From positions 868,001 through 932,000 of the forward strand of contig CAXXHC010000001.1 of the NCBI GenBank assembly GCA_963663525.2: a stretch of DNA of 64,000 nt. Direction: 5' to 3'. The DNA comes from G963663525 sp963663525. GTDB lineage: Bacteria > Myxococcota_A > SURF-8 > G963663525. A program made the translations under genes and the position numbers. This document shows, piece by piece, positions 9,148 to 17,557 of the stretch; the first letter of the stretch is position 1, and every line of letters starts with the position of its first letter. The notes below the pieces were generated by a model that saw only the letters and a program-made list of their open reading frames with translations, searched no databases and was not told where the DNA came from.

Positions 9148-9762
9148 TCAGGAATCGTTCGAGCCCACCGAATCGATGAGCGTGGAAGCGATCCATTTCA
9201 GGTGCCGTTTGCGCAGGTCGATGGCGGCTTGCGACATCGGGTCGTCGTCGAGCAGGCGGCTGATAAGCTCTCCGTAGGTGAAATAACTGATAATCGCCCC
9301 GTAAAAGCTGATGAGCAGATGCTCGGCGGCGGCTTCACCCGCCTGGGTTCGGGGATACACGCTTTTCAACGTCTGGATGCCGATCGAAAACAGCGGGGCC
9401 ATGTGCCCGGCGATGCGCTCCACGTGAGCACCTCCGGCGGCCTCACGCTGGACGATCCGCCCGAAGTTACGGTTTTCAATCAGGAAATCCACGTACACAT
9501 CCACGAGTCCCAGCAGCCGATCCCGCGTGCTGCCTTTATCTTCCAGGATCAGCGCACCCTCGATCTTTTCGCCGAGTTTGCGGTAGTAGCGGTCCAGAAG
9601 CTCGGTCAGCAATCCCTGCTTGCTTTGAAAGTGGTAATGAATCAGCGCCTTGTTGGCGCCGGATTTTTCGGCGATTTCCCGGGTGGTGGCGGCGTCGAAT
9701 CCGACTGTGCCGAACAGTTCGTCCGCCGCTTCCAGAATTTTTTCTTTCGCTGTTTTGCCCAT
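9148..9762 (-). CDS. TetR-family transcriptional regulator, first gene of the GRE operon
   Basis: A 204-residue protein with the N-terminal TetR helix-turn-helix (ILEAADELFGTVGF, then TTREIAEKSGANKALIHYHF, residues about 10-55) and a long helical ligand-binding C-terminal domain of the CoA-ligand/FadR-like size. The frame stays open to 9936, but the HTH begins directly after the ATG at 9762, so that start is preferred. It is the promoter-proximal gene of a seven-gene minus-strand operon and ends 11 bases before the glycyl radical enzyme. An imperfect dyad 21-38 bases upstream of its start could be its operator, which would make the operon autoregulated. Confidence 0.92.
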   Translation of the reverse strand: MGKTAKEKILEAADELFGTVGFDAATTREIAEKSGANKALIHYHFQSKQGLLTELLDRYYRKLGEKIEGALILEDKGSTRDRLLGLVDVYVDFLIENRNFGRIVQREAAGGAHVERIAGHMAPLFSIGIQTLKSVYPRTQAGEAAAEHLLISFYGAIISYFTYGELISRLLDDDPMSQAAIDLRKRHLKWIASTLIDSVGSNDS

Positions 9763-9782
9763 GTTGCGCCTTTTTTTGAATT

Positions 9783-9800
9783 TGACCAACCGGCCAGTTA
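9783..9800. promoter_or_regulatory. Candidate TetR operator (imperfect dyad)
   Basis: The 18-base stretch TGACCAACCGGCCAGTTA is an interrupted dyad: outer T-AC / GT-A and a central CCGG match by symmetry, while the bases between do not. It lies 21-38 bases before the TetR start codon, where a repressor would cover the promoter or the leader. The centre CCGG flanked by ACC/GGT-like arms resembles operators of several TetR repressors. No binding data exist here. Confidence 0.4.
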
Positions 9801-9989
9801 AATTGAAGCGTGTTTTTCTCGTCCTGTCAATATTCTTTTTCGAAATTGCATTGGACCGGCGCGAATTTGCACGAAACGGCACAAAATGACGTGAACGAAG
9901 ACGGGGGCGTAAGCACAGACCAAGACGTGATTTCACTCGTGACGGAGCAAAGAGAATGAAAGTCCTAACATGTGGATATTATGAGAGAA

Positions 9990-10364
9990 TTACCGTTCGG
10001 ATTCGAGCTTGAGTTTAAGATTATCCAAAAATTCCGATTCGCGTTGAATCGAGGCTTGTTCGATGTCCACTTGTAGAAAGTAGCGTGGGTTCGGACCGGT
10101 GCTTTGGCTGTCGGGGAAGATTTCCAAACTGCCGCGCACCTCTTTGTGATTGTTGAGTTTATACTTGAAAATCACGAAACCCGATTCCTTGTCCTTGTTT
10201 TCCACAGGGCAGCGCAAATCCACCTGAATGTACCGCAAAGTCACCGACCAGAGCTGGTCGTAGGAATTCTTGAAGACTTCCCGCGACTTCGCCTCGGCGG
10301 CACCGCCATTGAGTAGCATGGAAAAAAGGGCTAACATCGTGAAAATCCAGACTTTTCGAAACAT
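9990..10364 (-). CDS. Small exported protein of unknown function
   Basis: A 124-residue protein with a clear Sec signal peptide (MFRKVWIFTMLALFSMLL, then AEA-K as a likely cleavage site near residue 25). The mature part of about 100 residues is hydrophilic and looks like a small alpha/beta domain (phrases such as QLWSVTLRYIQVD and GFVIFKYKL). I do not recognise the family. Its shape recalls periplasmic DUF proteins with an N-terminal helix and a beta sheet. It stands alone between the TetR operon promoter and a divergent polysaccharide deacetylase gene, with 112 bases in the divergent gap. Confidence 0.7.
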   Translation of the reverse strand: MFRKVWIFTMLALFSMLLNGGAAEAKSREVFKNSYDQLWSVTLRYIQVDLRCPVENKDKESGFVIFKYKLNNHKEVRGSLEIFPDSQSTGPNPRYFLQVDIEQASIQRESEFLDNLKLKLESER

Positions 10365-10476
10365 GTTCCGTCCTTTGCTTCCCGTATGAGGAGTCTTCGG
10401 CGTTCAAGTTGTCCTTGCCTCCGATATCTCTTTTGTTTACCATGAAGCACGTTTCATTTCAACGTGGGATGCGCGC

Positions 10477-11421
10477 ATGACTCTGGCCTCGCTGACCATC
10501 GACCTCGACTCGCTCTACTGTTACCGGCAGATTTACGGCTTGGCCGAATCGAAACAGCCGGAGAACGACGTCTACGAACTCGCCCTCGACCGCTTTGCCG
10601 ACCTGCTCGACCGGTTCGGTTTCAAAGGGACGCTTTTTTGTGTCGCTCGCGATCTTGAAATGGGTACGAACGCCCGCACGCTACGCCAACTTGCAAAAAA
10701 CGGACACGAGATCGCCAGCCACAGCTTGACGCACAATTACCGACTCAGCCGCCTGGATGCACAGGCCATCGAGACGGAACTTTTGAAATCCAAGGAGATG
10801 ATCGAGGAGGCCATCGGCCAGCCCGTCCACGGTTTTCGCGCACCGGGATACAACCTCGCTCCGGCGCTTGTCGAAGGGATCCGAAACGCGGGATATGTTT
10901 ACGATGCCTCGGTTTTTCCCGCTACTCCGTATTATCTCGCCAAGGCCGCAATTCTTCCGCTTCTAAAAGCCAGAGGGCGCAACAGTCAGAGCATTCTGGG
11001 TTCGCCTTTCGTGCTGGCGGCTCCCACCGAGCCATACCGGATGGGAACGCCCTACTGGCGGCGGGGCAACGGACTGGCGGAATTGCCGATTTCGGTGGTT
11101 CCGGGACTGCGCCTGCCGATGCTGGGTTCGCTGTTCACGCTGGGAGGCTGGAAGCTGGTGGAAAACATGCTGCGACTGCTGCTGGCGACGAAAACCCCGC
11201 ACGTGCATGTCGAATTTCATGGCGTGGACTTTCTCGATGGTCCCGGCGACGGCCTGGCCCCGGAGCTGCTCGCCCAACCCGATCTCGCGGTGCCGTGGTC
11301 GAAGAAACGGGAGGCGCTGCTTCGGTTTTTCGATGCGCTTTTTCTCGAAACGGAAGTGTTGCCGTTGCGAGACGTAGTATCGAAACTGTTGCCGGAATTA
11401 TCTGGAAATTCCAACGGATAA
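10477..11421 (+). CDS. Polysaccharide deacetylase family protein (NodB fold)
   Basis: A 314-residue protein with the NodB-homology motifs in order. Motif 1 is the unusual TIDLDS (Asp9 and Asp11) instead of TFDDG, motif 2 is HEIASHSLTH (metal ligands His82 and His86), and motif 3 is GFRAPGY. This family removes N- or O-acetyl groups from polysaccharides such as peptidoglycan, chitin or exopolysaccharide, using a divalent metal. There is no signal peptide or membrane anchor, as in the cytoplasmic PuuE/DUF3473-like group that works on nascent or lipid-linked sugars. The gene is monocistronic, with repeat-rich DNA after it. Confidence 0.88.
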   Translation: MTLASLTIDLDSLYCYRQIYGLAESKQPENDVYELALDRFADLLDRFGFKGTLFCVARDLEMGTNARTLRQLAKNGHEIASHSLTHNYRLSRLDAQAIETELLKSKEMIEEAIGQPVHGFRAPGYNLAPALVEGIRNAGYVYDASVFPATPYYLAKAAILPLLKARGRNSQSILGSPFVLAAPTEPYRMGTPYWRRGNGLAELPISVVPGLRLPMLGSLFTLGGWKLVENMLRLLLATKTPHVHVEFHGVDFLDGPGDGLAPELLAQPDLAVPWSKKREALLRFFDALFLETEVLPLRDVVSKLLPELSGNSNG

Positions 11422-11511
11422 GGGATCGATTGCGAAAGCGCGAATCAAGTTTGTGCCATGGAAGTCCTTTCTTGGCGTAAATATTTGGAAATTCAAAGAA
11501 AATACGAAAAA

Positions 11512-11609
11512 GTTGTAGTGGCGAGGCGTAAGCCCACCGTTTTTGCCTTTTGAAACTTGCCTTTGTGCCCTCCAATCTCCCCGGCGGGCTTACGCCTCGC
11601 CGCTACAAC
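11512..11609. repeat. Small inverted-repeat element with 27-bp arms
   Basis: Two arms of about 27 bases (11512-11539 and 11583-11609) are inverted copies differing at two positions; each contains GCGAGGCGTAAGCCC. They enclose about 45 bases. A degenerate single arm of the same sequence occurs near 23672-23697. The structure is that of a mobile hairpin or REP-like unit with no coding capacity. Confidence 0.75.
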
Positions 11610-11676
11610 CAAATGAATGAACGCTTCAATATTGTTGGGCCTATTCGCTACATCTTGTGATGCACCCCCCACAACC

Positions 11677-11890
11677 GGGCGGAAATTAAAATAGTGCGAA
11701 ATATTTCGGAGACAATTGCAACATATTGAAATCATAAGACTTATTCCCCCTCTCCCTTGAGGGAGAGGGTTAGGGTGAGGGTGTCAAAAACTTTCCCTCA
11801 CCCGGTGCTGAAGCACCGACCTCTCCCAACGGGAGAGGCGCTTGGTCCCTTCGGGTCCATCCTGAATCCGCACTAAAAAAATTTCCGCCC
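11677..11890. mobile_element. MITE-like element, family A copy 1 (9-bp target duplication)
   Basis: A 214-base non-coding element. Its left terminus GGGCGGAAATTAAAATAGTG is repeated inverted at the right end (11870-11890). The element is flanked by CCCACAACC on the left (11668-11676) and CCCACGACC on the right (11891-11899), an 8 of 9 match that reads as a 9-bp target duplication. Inside lies a highly structured module of CCCTCTCCC / GGGAGAGGG hairpins (11746-11858) that is shared with a different element at 30838-30951. There is no transposase inside, so it would be mobilised in trans. Confidence 0.8.
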
Positions 11891-11998
11891 CCCACGACCG
11901 ACGCCCGGTTGCTTCGTTTGACACTTGCTAGGGCGGCATGGTAGATAGATCGTGGAATCCTTTTGATATTCCCGCGTTTCTGCCCCATTGGAGGTACG

Positions 11999-14281
11999 AT
12001 GTTTCACCGATGCGAACCGGTGATTTTTTTTCTCGTTTTTCTGGTGTGGCTCGTTCCGGGCTGCCCCTCGAAATCGGCTGACGAAGCCCCCGACGCTTCG
12101 CTTTCCGGCGGACGCAAAGGACTTGTAGAGCGCGTCGCTCACTGCGGTGCGGAAAAACGCATCCTGCTTCCCGAAAAACGCGCCAGCTTGGCCGCTTCCT
12201 ACGGCGCGGAAGTGACGACGCTCGAAACATTTCAGGAAGTTACGGGGGCACTGGATCGCGAGGACGAAGAAGACGTCGTGCGTCGTCTCGAAAGCAAACG
12301 GATCGGATTGCTGCTGCTGGATCGCGACGCCGACCCCAAACCGGGACCGGGGCCGCTGGGTTCCGTGCGCTTTCGCATCCATACCAACGGCAAACTCGAC
12401 CGTCTCTCCCCCGTCTCCCTCGATTCCCAGACGGTAGTACTCGCCAAGACACACCCGGCATTTGCGCCCGATGAGGCACGCGACCGCAAAGCCATGGCCT
12501 ACGTTCGCGACCGTCTGGTCGGTAAAAACGGCAGTCTGCCGGACGAGTTTTCGAAACCTCATCTCGATGGAAAGGCCCACGCGGCGCTGAGGGCTTCCGA
12601 CGGGCGAGGCGCACTGGAGGACATTGGTCGTGTAGAGGGTGTGGGACGCTCCCCGAAGGAGGCCATAGACGCCGCCGCGCAGGCTTTCATGAAGAAATGG
12701 TCGGAAAGCGGGAAGGAATCGCTGGTGGAGATCCTGCCCCGACTCACGTTGACCCTGCATCAGGACCGTGAATCCACGCACCTGGAGGATGCCCGCGTGC
12801 AGACGCTACGCGAGCAGATTTCCCTGGGATTGGATGGCATCGAGTTGCGCACGAACGAAGGCCGTACCCTGCGCATTCCGCCGGAATTCGTGAAAATTCA
12901 CAAAAAAGAGGTCAAACGCCCTAAAAAACGCACGAAATGGGTTTCGCTGAAATCGACGACGGAACTGCTCGGCGAAATCTGCAAGATCCACTCCATGCCC
13001 ATCGACTGCTGGAAAAAGGCGGAGATTCGCAAGTTCCGCACCGTGGACTTGACCGAGCGCTCTCCCGGTGGGCAGGTGATTCGCCTATGGCGCGGCTGGG
13101 AATGGATCGAACCAAAGCGGATGGATCGGGCGGAGGTGCTCAATTCCTTCACTGCGGGAGCCCAATGGCTGCTTCGTGCCTTCAACGGGGAAACCGGCAT
13201 GTTTACCTACAGTTACCATGCCGTGGACAACAAGACCGTCAAAAACAAATACAACATGATCCGCCACCTGCTGGCGACGATGACTCTGTTGCAAGCCTAC
13301 GAGATCACGAAAGAAAAAAGTTATTTGGAAGCAGGAGAGAAGGCCATCGACTTCGTGCTGCAACGGCTCGAATACGAAAAATTGCCCTCCGGTAGGGACA
13401 TGGCCTATTTCCACCACAAGAAATACGACAGCAAGTACAAGCTCGGTGGGGTCGGTTGCCTGTTGCAGGCCATGGCGATCTATCACGGATTGTCCCCGAA
13501 ACCCGACTGGAAACGCCCGATGCAGGCGCTGGCCGAACACATCATGCATATGCGCAAGCCGGAAGGTCCGTACCGCAGCATCTACACCAAGCCCGGCCAG
13601 GAGCCCAGCCGCAAGGAAATCCTCATCTATCCGGGCGAAGCCAACCTCGGACTGCTGCTTTTGCACCGGCACTATCCCGACAAACGCTATCTCGAACACT
13701 TGCAACTCGTCATCGATTATCATTACGAATGGTTCAAGAAGTTTTCCAATCCCCGCCACAAGGGAACTTTCGCAGCGTATGTGCCCTGGGAAACGGCGGC
13801 GATGTCGGAGTTGGCGATGCAGACCGGCGACGACCGCGCCGCCGAGTTCGCCTTTGCCATGGCAGACTGGCTTAACGACAACTGGTTCGCCTATGGTCCT
13901 GAACAGACCTGGTTCCCGGATTACGTGGGCGGCATTAAAAAGAGCCACAGCAAATACGATTTCCCCTTGTGGAACACCGGAGTGTTCGGAGAAGGCACCG
14001 TCGCCGCGTGGCGGCTCGCGGTGCATCGCAAAGATGTGAAAAGAAGCGAAAAATACCGCAAAATCGTGCATCTTTCCATGCGTTTCATCCGCCAGCTTCA
14101 GTATCAATCGGGTGGCGTGTGGTATTTGCCGAACTTCAAAAAAGCCCTGGGGGCGATTCCCGGCGACTTCTTCGACGACGAATGCCGTCTGGATTACGTC
14201 TACCACTGCATGACCGTGCATTACAACGCACTGAAACATTTCTCCGACGAGGATTTCGGCGCGCTCGGCGTCGGAAATTAG
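11999..14281 (+). CDS. Lipoprotein with diverged AMMECR1-like domain and alpha-toroid domain
   Basis: A 760-residue predicted lipoprotein. The start at 11999 has a strong GGAGG five bases upstream; the signal ends in VPG-Cys. Residues about 150-335 align with the AMMECR1-like domain of the next gene but are more diverged and lack its RGC cysteine. Residues about 345-750 are rich in helical hairpins typical of (alpha/alpha)6 toroids (GH- or epimerase-like), with aromatic-rich motifs such as TGMFTYSYHA and QTWFPDYVGG that could form a carbohydrate-binding cleft. It is the first gene of a run with a paralog, an epmA-like gene and holB. The function is unknown. An outer-membrane or periplasmic role in polysaccharide or cell-wall handling is a guess from the toroid. 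Confidence 0.72.
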   Translation: MFHRCEPVIFFLVFLVWLVPGCPSKSADEAPDASLSGGRKGLVERVAHCGAEKRILLPEKRASLAASYGAEVTTLETFQEVTGALDREDEEDVVRRLESKRIGLLLLDRDADPKPGPGPLGSVRFRIHTNGKLDRLSPVSLDSQTVVLAKTHPAFAPDEARDRKAMAYVRDRLVGKNGSLPDEFSKPHLDGKAHAALRASDGRGALEDIGRVEGVGRSPKEAIDAAAQAFMKKWSESGKESLVEILPRLTLTLHQDRESTHLEDARVQTLREQISLGLDGIELRTNEGRTLRIPPEFVKIHKKEVKRPKKRTKWVSLKSTTELLGEICKIHSMPIDCWKKAEIRKFRTVDLTERSPGGQVIRLWRGWEWIEPKRMDRAEVLNSFTAGAQWLLRAFNGETGMFTYSYHAVDNKTVKNKYNMIRHLLATMTLLQAYEITKEKSYLEAGEKAIDFVLQRLEYEKLPSGRDMAYFHHKKYDSKYKLGGVGCLLQAMAIYHGLSPKPDWKRPMQALAEHIMHMRKPEGPYRSIYTKPGQEPSRKEILIYPGEANLGLLLLHRHYPDKRYLEHLQLVIDYHYEWFKKFSNPRHKGTFAAYVPWETAAMSELAMQTGDDRAAEFAFAMADWLNDNWFAYGPEQTWFPDYVGGIKKSHSKYDFPLWNTGVFGEGTVAAWRLAVHRKDVKRSEKYRKIVHLSMRFIRQLQYQSGGVWYLPNFKKALGAIPGDFFDDECRLDYVYHCMTVHYNALKHFSDEDFGALGVGN

Positions 14282-14342
14282 TTTCCATCGCCGGGATTTC
14301 CGGAGTGCTGCCGCCTCGATGCATGACGAAAGGGACTCGGAC

Positions 14343-16208
14343 ATGATGACTTCGTTTTTGCCGCCCGTTTTCCGACTCGCTGTTTTCGCCGGATTATGCC
14401 TTCTGTTGACCGCTTGCGAGAAATCCGCCGAATCTCCGAAAGAAACGGCAACGCCCGCCGCCGAGAAACAGGCCGCAACCTCTCCAGCCTTTGCCGAGCG
14501 CATCGCCGGGGAAGTGGAAGTCGCGCTCGACGACGAAGAGAAAAAAGCGTTGATGGGGATTGCCCGCAAAACGCTCGATCTCTGGGTGCGCGAAAAGAAA
14601 GTATTCCAGCCGCAGGACGTGCCGGAAAGCCTGAAAAAGAAAACGGTGAACAGCGCCTGGGGGACGTTGTACCTGGATGGCGATTGGCGAGGTTGTGTGT
14701 CGAGCATGAAGAAAAACATCGTGGATGCTACCGTGCAGGCAGTCATCAACACCGCCAAAGACCGGCGTTTCACAAACCCGACACCGGAAAACGTCAATAA
14801 ATTCAGGCTGGTATTGGAGTATCCCGGTCCGAAAACCCTGATCCGCGAAAAAAATCCGGAAACCATCGGGAAGCAGCTTGTTCCCGGTGTCCACGGTATT
14901 TACATGGAAAGCAAAACCGGACGACGCGCCTTTTTCCTGCCCTACGTATTCGTGAAAAAAGTACGCAGCACCGACACCTGGCTTAAAAGGCTGGCGCGCA
15001 AGGCCGGAATCGGCAATGCCGACTGGCGCTCCCCCGAGGTGGGCGTCTACCGCTTCGATTCCATTGCGTTTATGGAAGCCGAGCCGGGTGGGGAAGTTGT
15101 CGATCTGTACCGCTACAAGCCGACCCGAAAAGCCTTTGGCGCGGAAGATGTGGAGAACGGGTTCGAACAGGCCCGCCGCTGGGTGACCGGCAACTGGGAC
15201 GACCAGAAAAAACGGTACCTGATGAGTGTGGATGACCGACAGGAACCTCTCGAAAAATCCTATGACTGGAACGCCCACCTGGACGCGGTGGCAATGCTCG
15301 GTCATTCGACGGAAGTGCTGCGAAACCTCGGTCTCGCAGACTGGTCCGCCAAAGGCTGGCGGGCCTGGCTGGATCAAATCGCGCCAAGCGAAGGGAAGAA
15401 AGGAAACAAACCCGACGAGAAAAAACAAGCCCTCAAAGCCATGGACAAACTGCTATCCGCTGAAAAACCCGACTGGTCCCAGCTTTTCGCCGTTTCGCGC
15501 GTACTGGGGCTTTCCGGTATGGCAGCTGGCGGACGCGATCTCGCCGCCCGGCTGTTCCAAGCGATGGAAAAAGGGTTTTCCGAAGACGGTCGATGGCTGG
15601 ACAATCCGAAAGACCAGTGTGAAGCGCTCTGGGCCGCCACGCTACTTTTGGGAAAAAACTACCGATCCGAAAAACTGGGAAAACTGAAAAAGGCTGCCGC
15701 GCAGTGTTCCGCAGACGCTCCGTATGCGCTGGTCGCTTCCGGTACTCTTTTGGAACTGGCTCCCCAGGATGTCGAAATCGCGGATATCGTAAAGAAACAC
15801 CTCGCCGCCGCGATGCAAAGACAGGTATCCGCCGAAGAGGCTCAGACACTGGACCTGGTGGGAGCCGCGCGCTTCGGCGACGATCCGACGCCTTCGACGT
15901 TGGAAACGGCTTTGCTGCTGTGGGGGCTGGCGATGTCCTACCCGCTGGCTGTTACCGACGTTACGCTACTGACCGAATGGGAAAACGCTGCACGAGATGC
16001 CGGATACTGGCTGCTTCAACAACAATTTACGGAACAAAGTGGATTTTATTTGAAAAACTGGCGATTATATAAGGGTTCGTTCCGCGACGATCTCGTAGCC
16101 AACCATGCGTCCCTCCGTTCATGCGTGGTTCCGGTAATGGCTTTTCTGGCACTGAAAAAGCATTACCTGGGCGACTGGGACGCTTTCTGGAAGCAGCAAC
16201 AAGGATGA
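14343..16208 (+). CDS. Lipoprotein with AMMECR1-like domain and alpha-toroid domain (paralog)
   Basis: A 621-residue lipoprotein (signal ends LLTA-Cys). I place the start at 14343, since an ATG at 14319 would add a charged leader before the signal peptide. Residues about 45-270 match the AMMECR1 fold: EEKKALMGIARKTLDLWV, the hallmark WRGC (GTLYLDGDWRGC) and LARKAGIGNADW followed by YRFDS. The rest is a helical-repeat toroid, less regular than that of the upstream gene. AMMECR1 proteins are normally cytosolic, often linked to MEMO1 and radical SAM partners, and of unclear chemistry; exporting one as a lipoprotein is unusual. The stop codon overlaps the next start (ATGATG at 16205-16210), so the genes are co-translated. 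Confidence 0.74.
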   Translation: MMTSFLPPVFRLAVFAGLCLLLTACEKSAESPKETATPAAEKQAATSPAFAERIAGEVEVALDDEEKKALMGIARKTLDLWVREKKVFQPQDVPESLKKKTVNSAWGTLYLDGDWRGCVSSMKKNIVDATVQAVINTAKDRRFTNPTPENVNKFRLVLEYPGPKTLIREKNPETIGKQLVPGVHGIYMESKTGRRAFFLPYVFVKKVRSTDTWLKRLARKAGIGNADWRSPEVGVYRFDSIAFMEAEPGGEVVDLYRYKPTRKAFGAEDVENGFEQARRWVTGNWDDQKKRYLMSVDDRQEPLEKSYDWNAHLDAVAMLGHSTEVLRNLGLADWSAKGWRAWLDQIAPSEGKKGNKPDEKKQALKAMDKLLSAEKPDWSQLFAVSRVLGLSGMAAGGRDLAARLFQAMEKGFSEDGRWLDNPKDQCEALWAATLLLGKNYRSEKLGKLKKAAAQCSADAPYALVASGTLLELAPQDVEIADIVKKHLAAAMQRQVSAEEAQTLDLVGAARFGDDPTPSTLETALLLWGLAMSYPLAVTDVTLLTEWENAARDAGYWLLQQQFTEQSGFYLKNWRLYKGSFRDDLVANHASLRSCVVPVMAFLALKKHYLGDWDAFWKQQQG

Positions 16209-17557
16209 TGGATACAATGGATTTTCTTTCGAGAACGCAACTGGGCCAATTGTCCGTGGAGGCTCCCGAAAACGGGATGGAAATGGTGCAGGGGCGCCTG
16301 TTGAAACACGGCATGGCCAGCTTGGCTCTGGAGGACGAAACAAGTAGGCGCTCCTTTGGTTTTTCCGACGATCCTCCCGAGAATCTGTACACGCTGCGCG
16401 AAGACGACATCGTGGAAATGATCCTTGTGGCACAAGACGGACAATGGCGTATCACACAGGTTTTCGTGCTTACACCTAGCCAGGTGGAAGGCGAGCGGCG
16501 GGAACTCTGGCGCAAGCGCTTCGAGGCGCAAGGCGACCGCTGGCGACGGGTCTTGTGGGCGCGGCAGCGGATCAATCAGGCCGTGCGTTCCTGGTTTTAC
16601 GGGCAGGGTTTCCTCGAACTCGAAACCCCCGCCCTCGTACCGTCTCCCGGCTGCGAAACCCATCTGCACGCCTTTCTCACCCGCTGGGAAGGTCCGGGCG
16701 ACAGCTTCGACCAGAATCTTTACCTGCCTACCAGCCCGGAATTCCACATGAAACGGGCATTGGTGCTTGGTTACGAGAAAATCTTTCAACTCGCCCGTGC
16801 ATTTCGCAACGGCGAGCTTTCCCGGCTGCATCAGCCGGAATTCACCATGCTCGAATGGTACCGGGCTTACGAGGATTACCAGACCATCATGGACGACGTC
16901 GAGGCGATGATCTGGGAAGTCGCCCAGTCGCTCAACGTGTTCGAAGTCGAAGACCAGGGGCGTCCTTGTCGCCTGGAGCCTCCCTGGACGAGAATGAGCA
17001 TCGCCGAATTGTTCGCCACCAAGCTGAAAATCGATCTCGATGCCGCTCGGACCGCCGACGAGTTGCGCGCCCAGGCGCGTGCCCAGGGTTACGATTACCT
17101 CAAGGACGGCGAACCTTTCGAGGACAGTTTCTACCGTTTGTTCATCAACGAGTTGGAATTCGATCTCGGCGTGGGCTCACCGATTATCCTGTACGACTAT
17201 CCCGTCGAAATGGCGGCGCTTTCGCGGCGCAAAAGCGGCGCGGGACGCTACTGCGAACGCTTCGAGGTGTACATTTCCGGAGTCGAACTTGCCAACGCAT
17301 ATAGCGAGTTGACCGGCGTCGCCGAGCAGCAGCGCCGCTACCGGGAATATCAGAAGCGGCGTTTGGAGGAGTACGGCGAGCCTTACCCGGAAGACCGGGG
17401 TCTGATCGACGCGATGAAGTACGGAATGCCGCCTGCGGCGGGGATTGCACTGGGCTTGGACCGTCTCGCGATGCTGCTTTTAGGGGCGCAGAGCGTGGAC
17501 GAGGTGATTGCCTTTCCCCACAAGAAACCCGTCGCCCGGAGCCGCCAGAAGCCATGA
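16205..17557 (+). CDS. epmA: EpmA/GenX-like class II lysyl-tRNA-synthetase paralog with N-terminal extension
   Basis: About 450 residues. From residue ~120 on it matches EpmA (GenX/PoxA), the lysyl-tRNA-synthetase-like enzyme that adds beta-lysine to elongation factor P: ETHLHAF, LPTSPEFHMKR, HQPEFTMLEWY (motif 2 region) and GIALGLDRLAMLLLG (motif 3). Known EpmA is about 325 residues and lacks the anticodon domain. Here about 115 extra N-terminal residues form what may be a degenerate OB-like domain. The start at 16205 is chosen because it overlaps the upstream stop and follows AAGG. Neither efp nor epmB is in the window, so the target could be EF-P elsewhere or another protein. Confidence 0.85.
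   Translation: MMDTMDFLSRTQLGQLSVEAPENGMEMVQGRLLKHGMASLALEDETSRRSFGFSDDPPENLYTLREDDIVEMILVAQDGQWRITQVFVLTPSQVEGERRELWRKRFEAQGDRWRRVLWARQRINQAVRSWFYGQGFLELETPALVPSPGCETHLHAFLTRWEGPGDSFDQNLYLPTSPEFHMKRALVLGYEKIFQLARAFRNGELSRLHQPEFTMLEWYRAYEDYQTIMDDVEAMIWEVAQSLNVFEVEDQGRPCRLEPPWTRMSIAELFATKLKIDLDAARTADELRAQARAQGYDYLKDGEPFEDSFYRLFINELEFDLGVGSPIILYDYPVEMAALSRRKSGAGRYCERFEVYISGVELANAYSELTGVAEQQRRYREYQKRRLEEYGEPYPEDRGLIDAMKYGMPPAAGIALGLDRLAMLLLGAQSVDEVIAFPHKKPVARSRQKP

Noticed and set aside
6629..9277. An 882-codon open frame on the plus strand
   Set aside because: It lies antisense to the first glycyl radical enzyme, whose motifs are unmistakable; the frame is open because of high-GC codon bias and its translation has no domain.
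13085..14866. A 593-codon open frame on the minus strand
   Set aside because: It spans two lipoprotein genes and their gap in antisense; both sense genes have signal peptides, ribosome sites and paralogous alignment.
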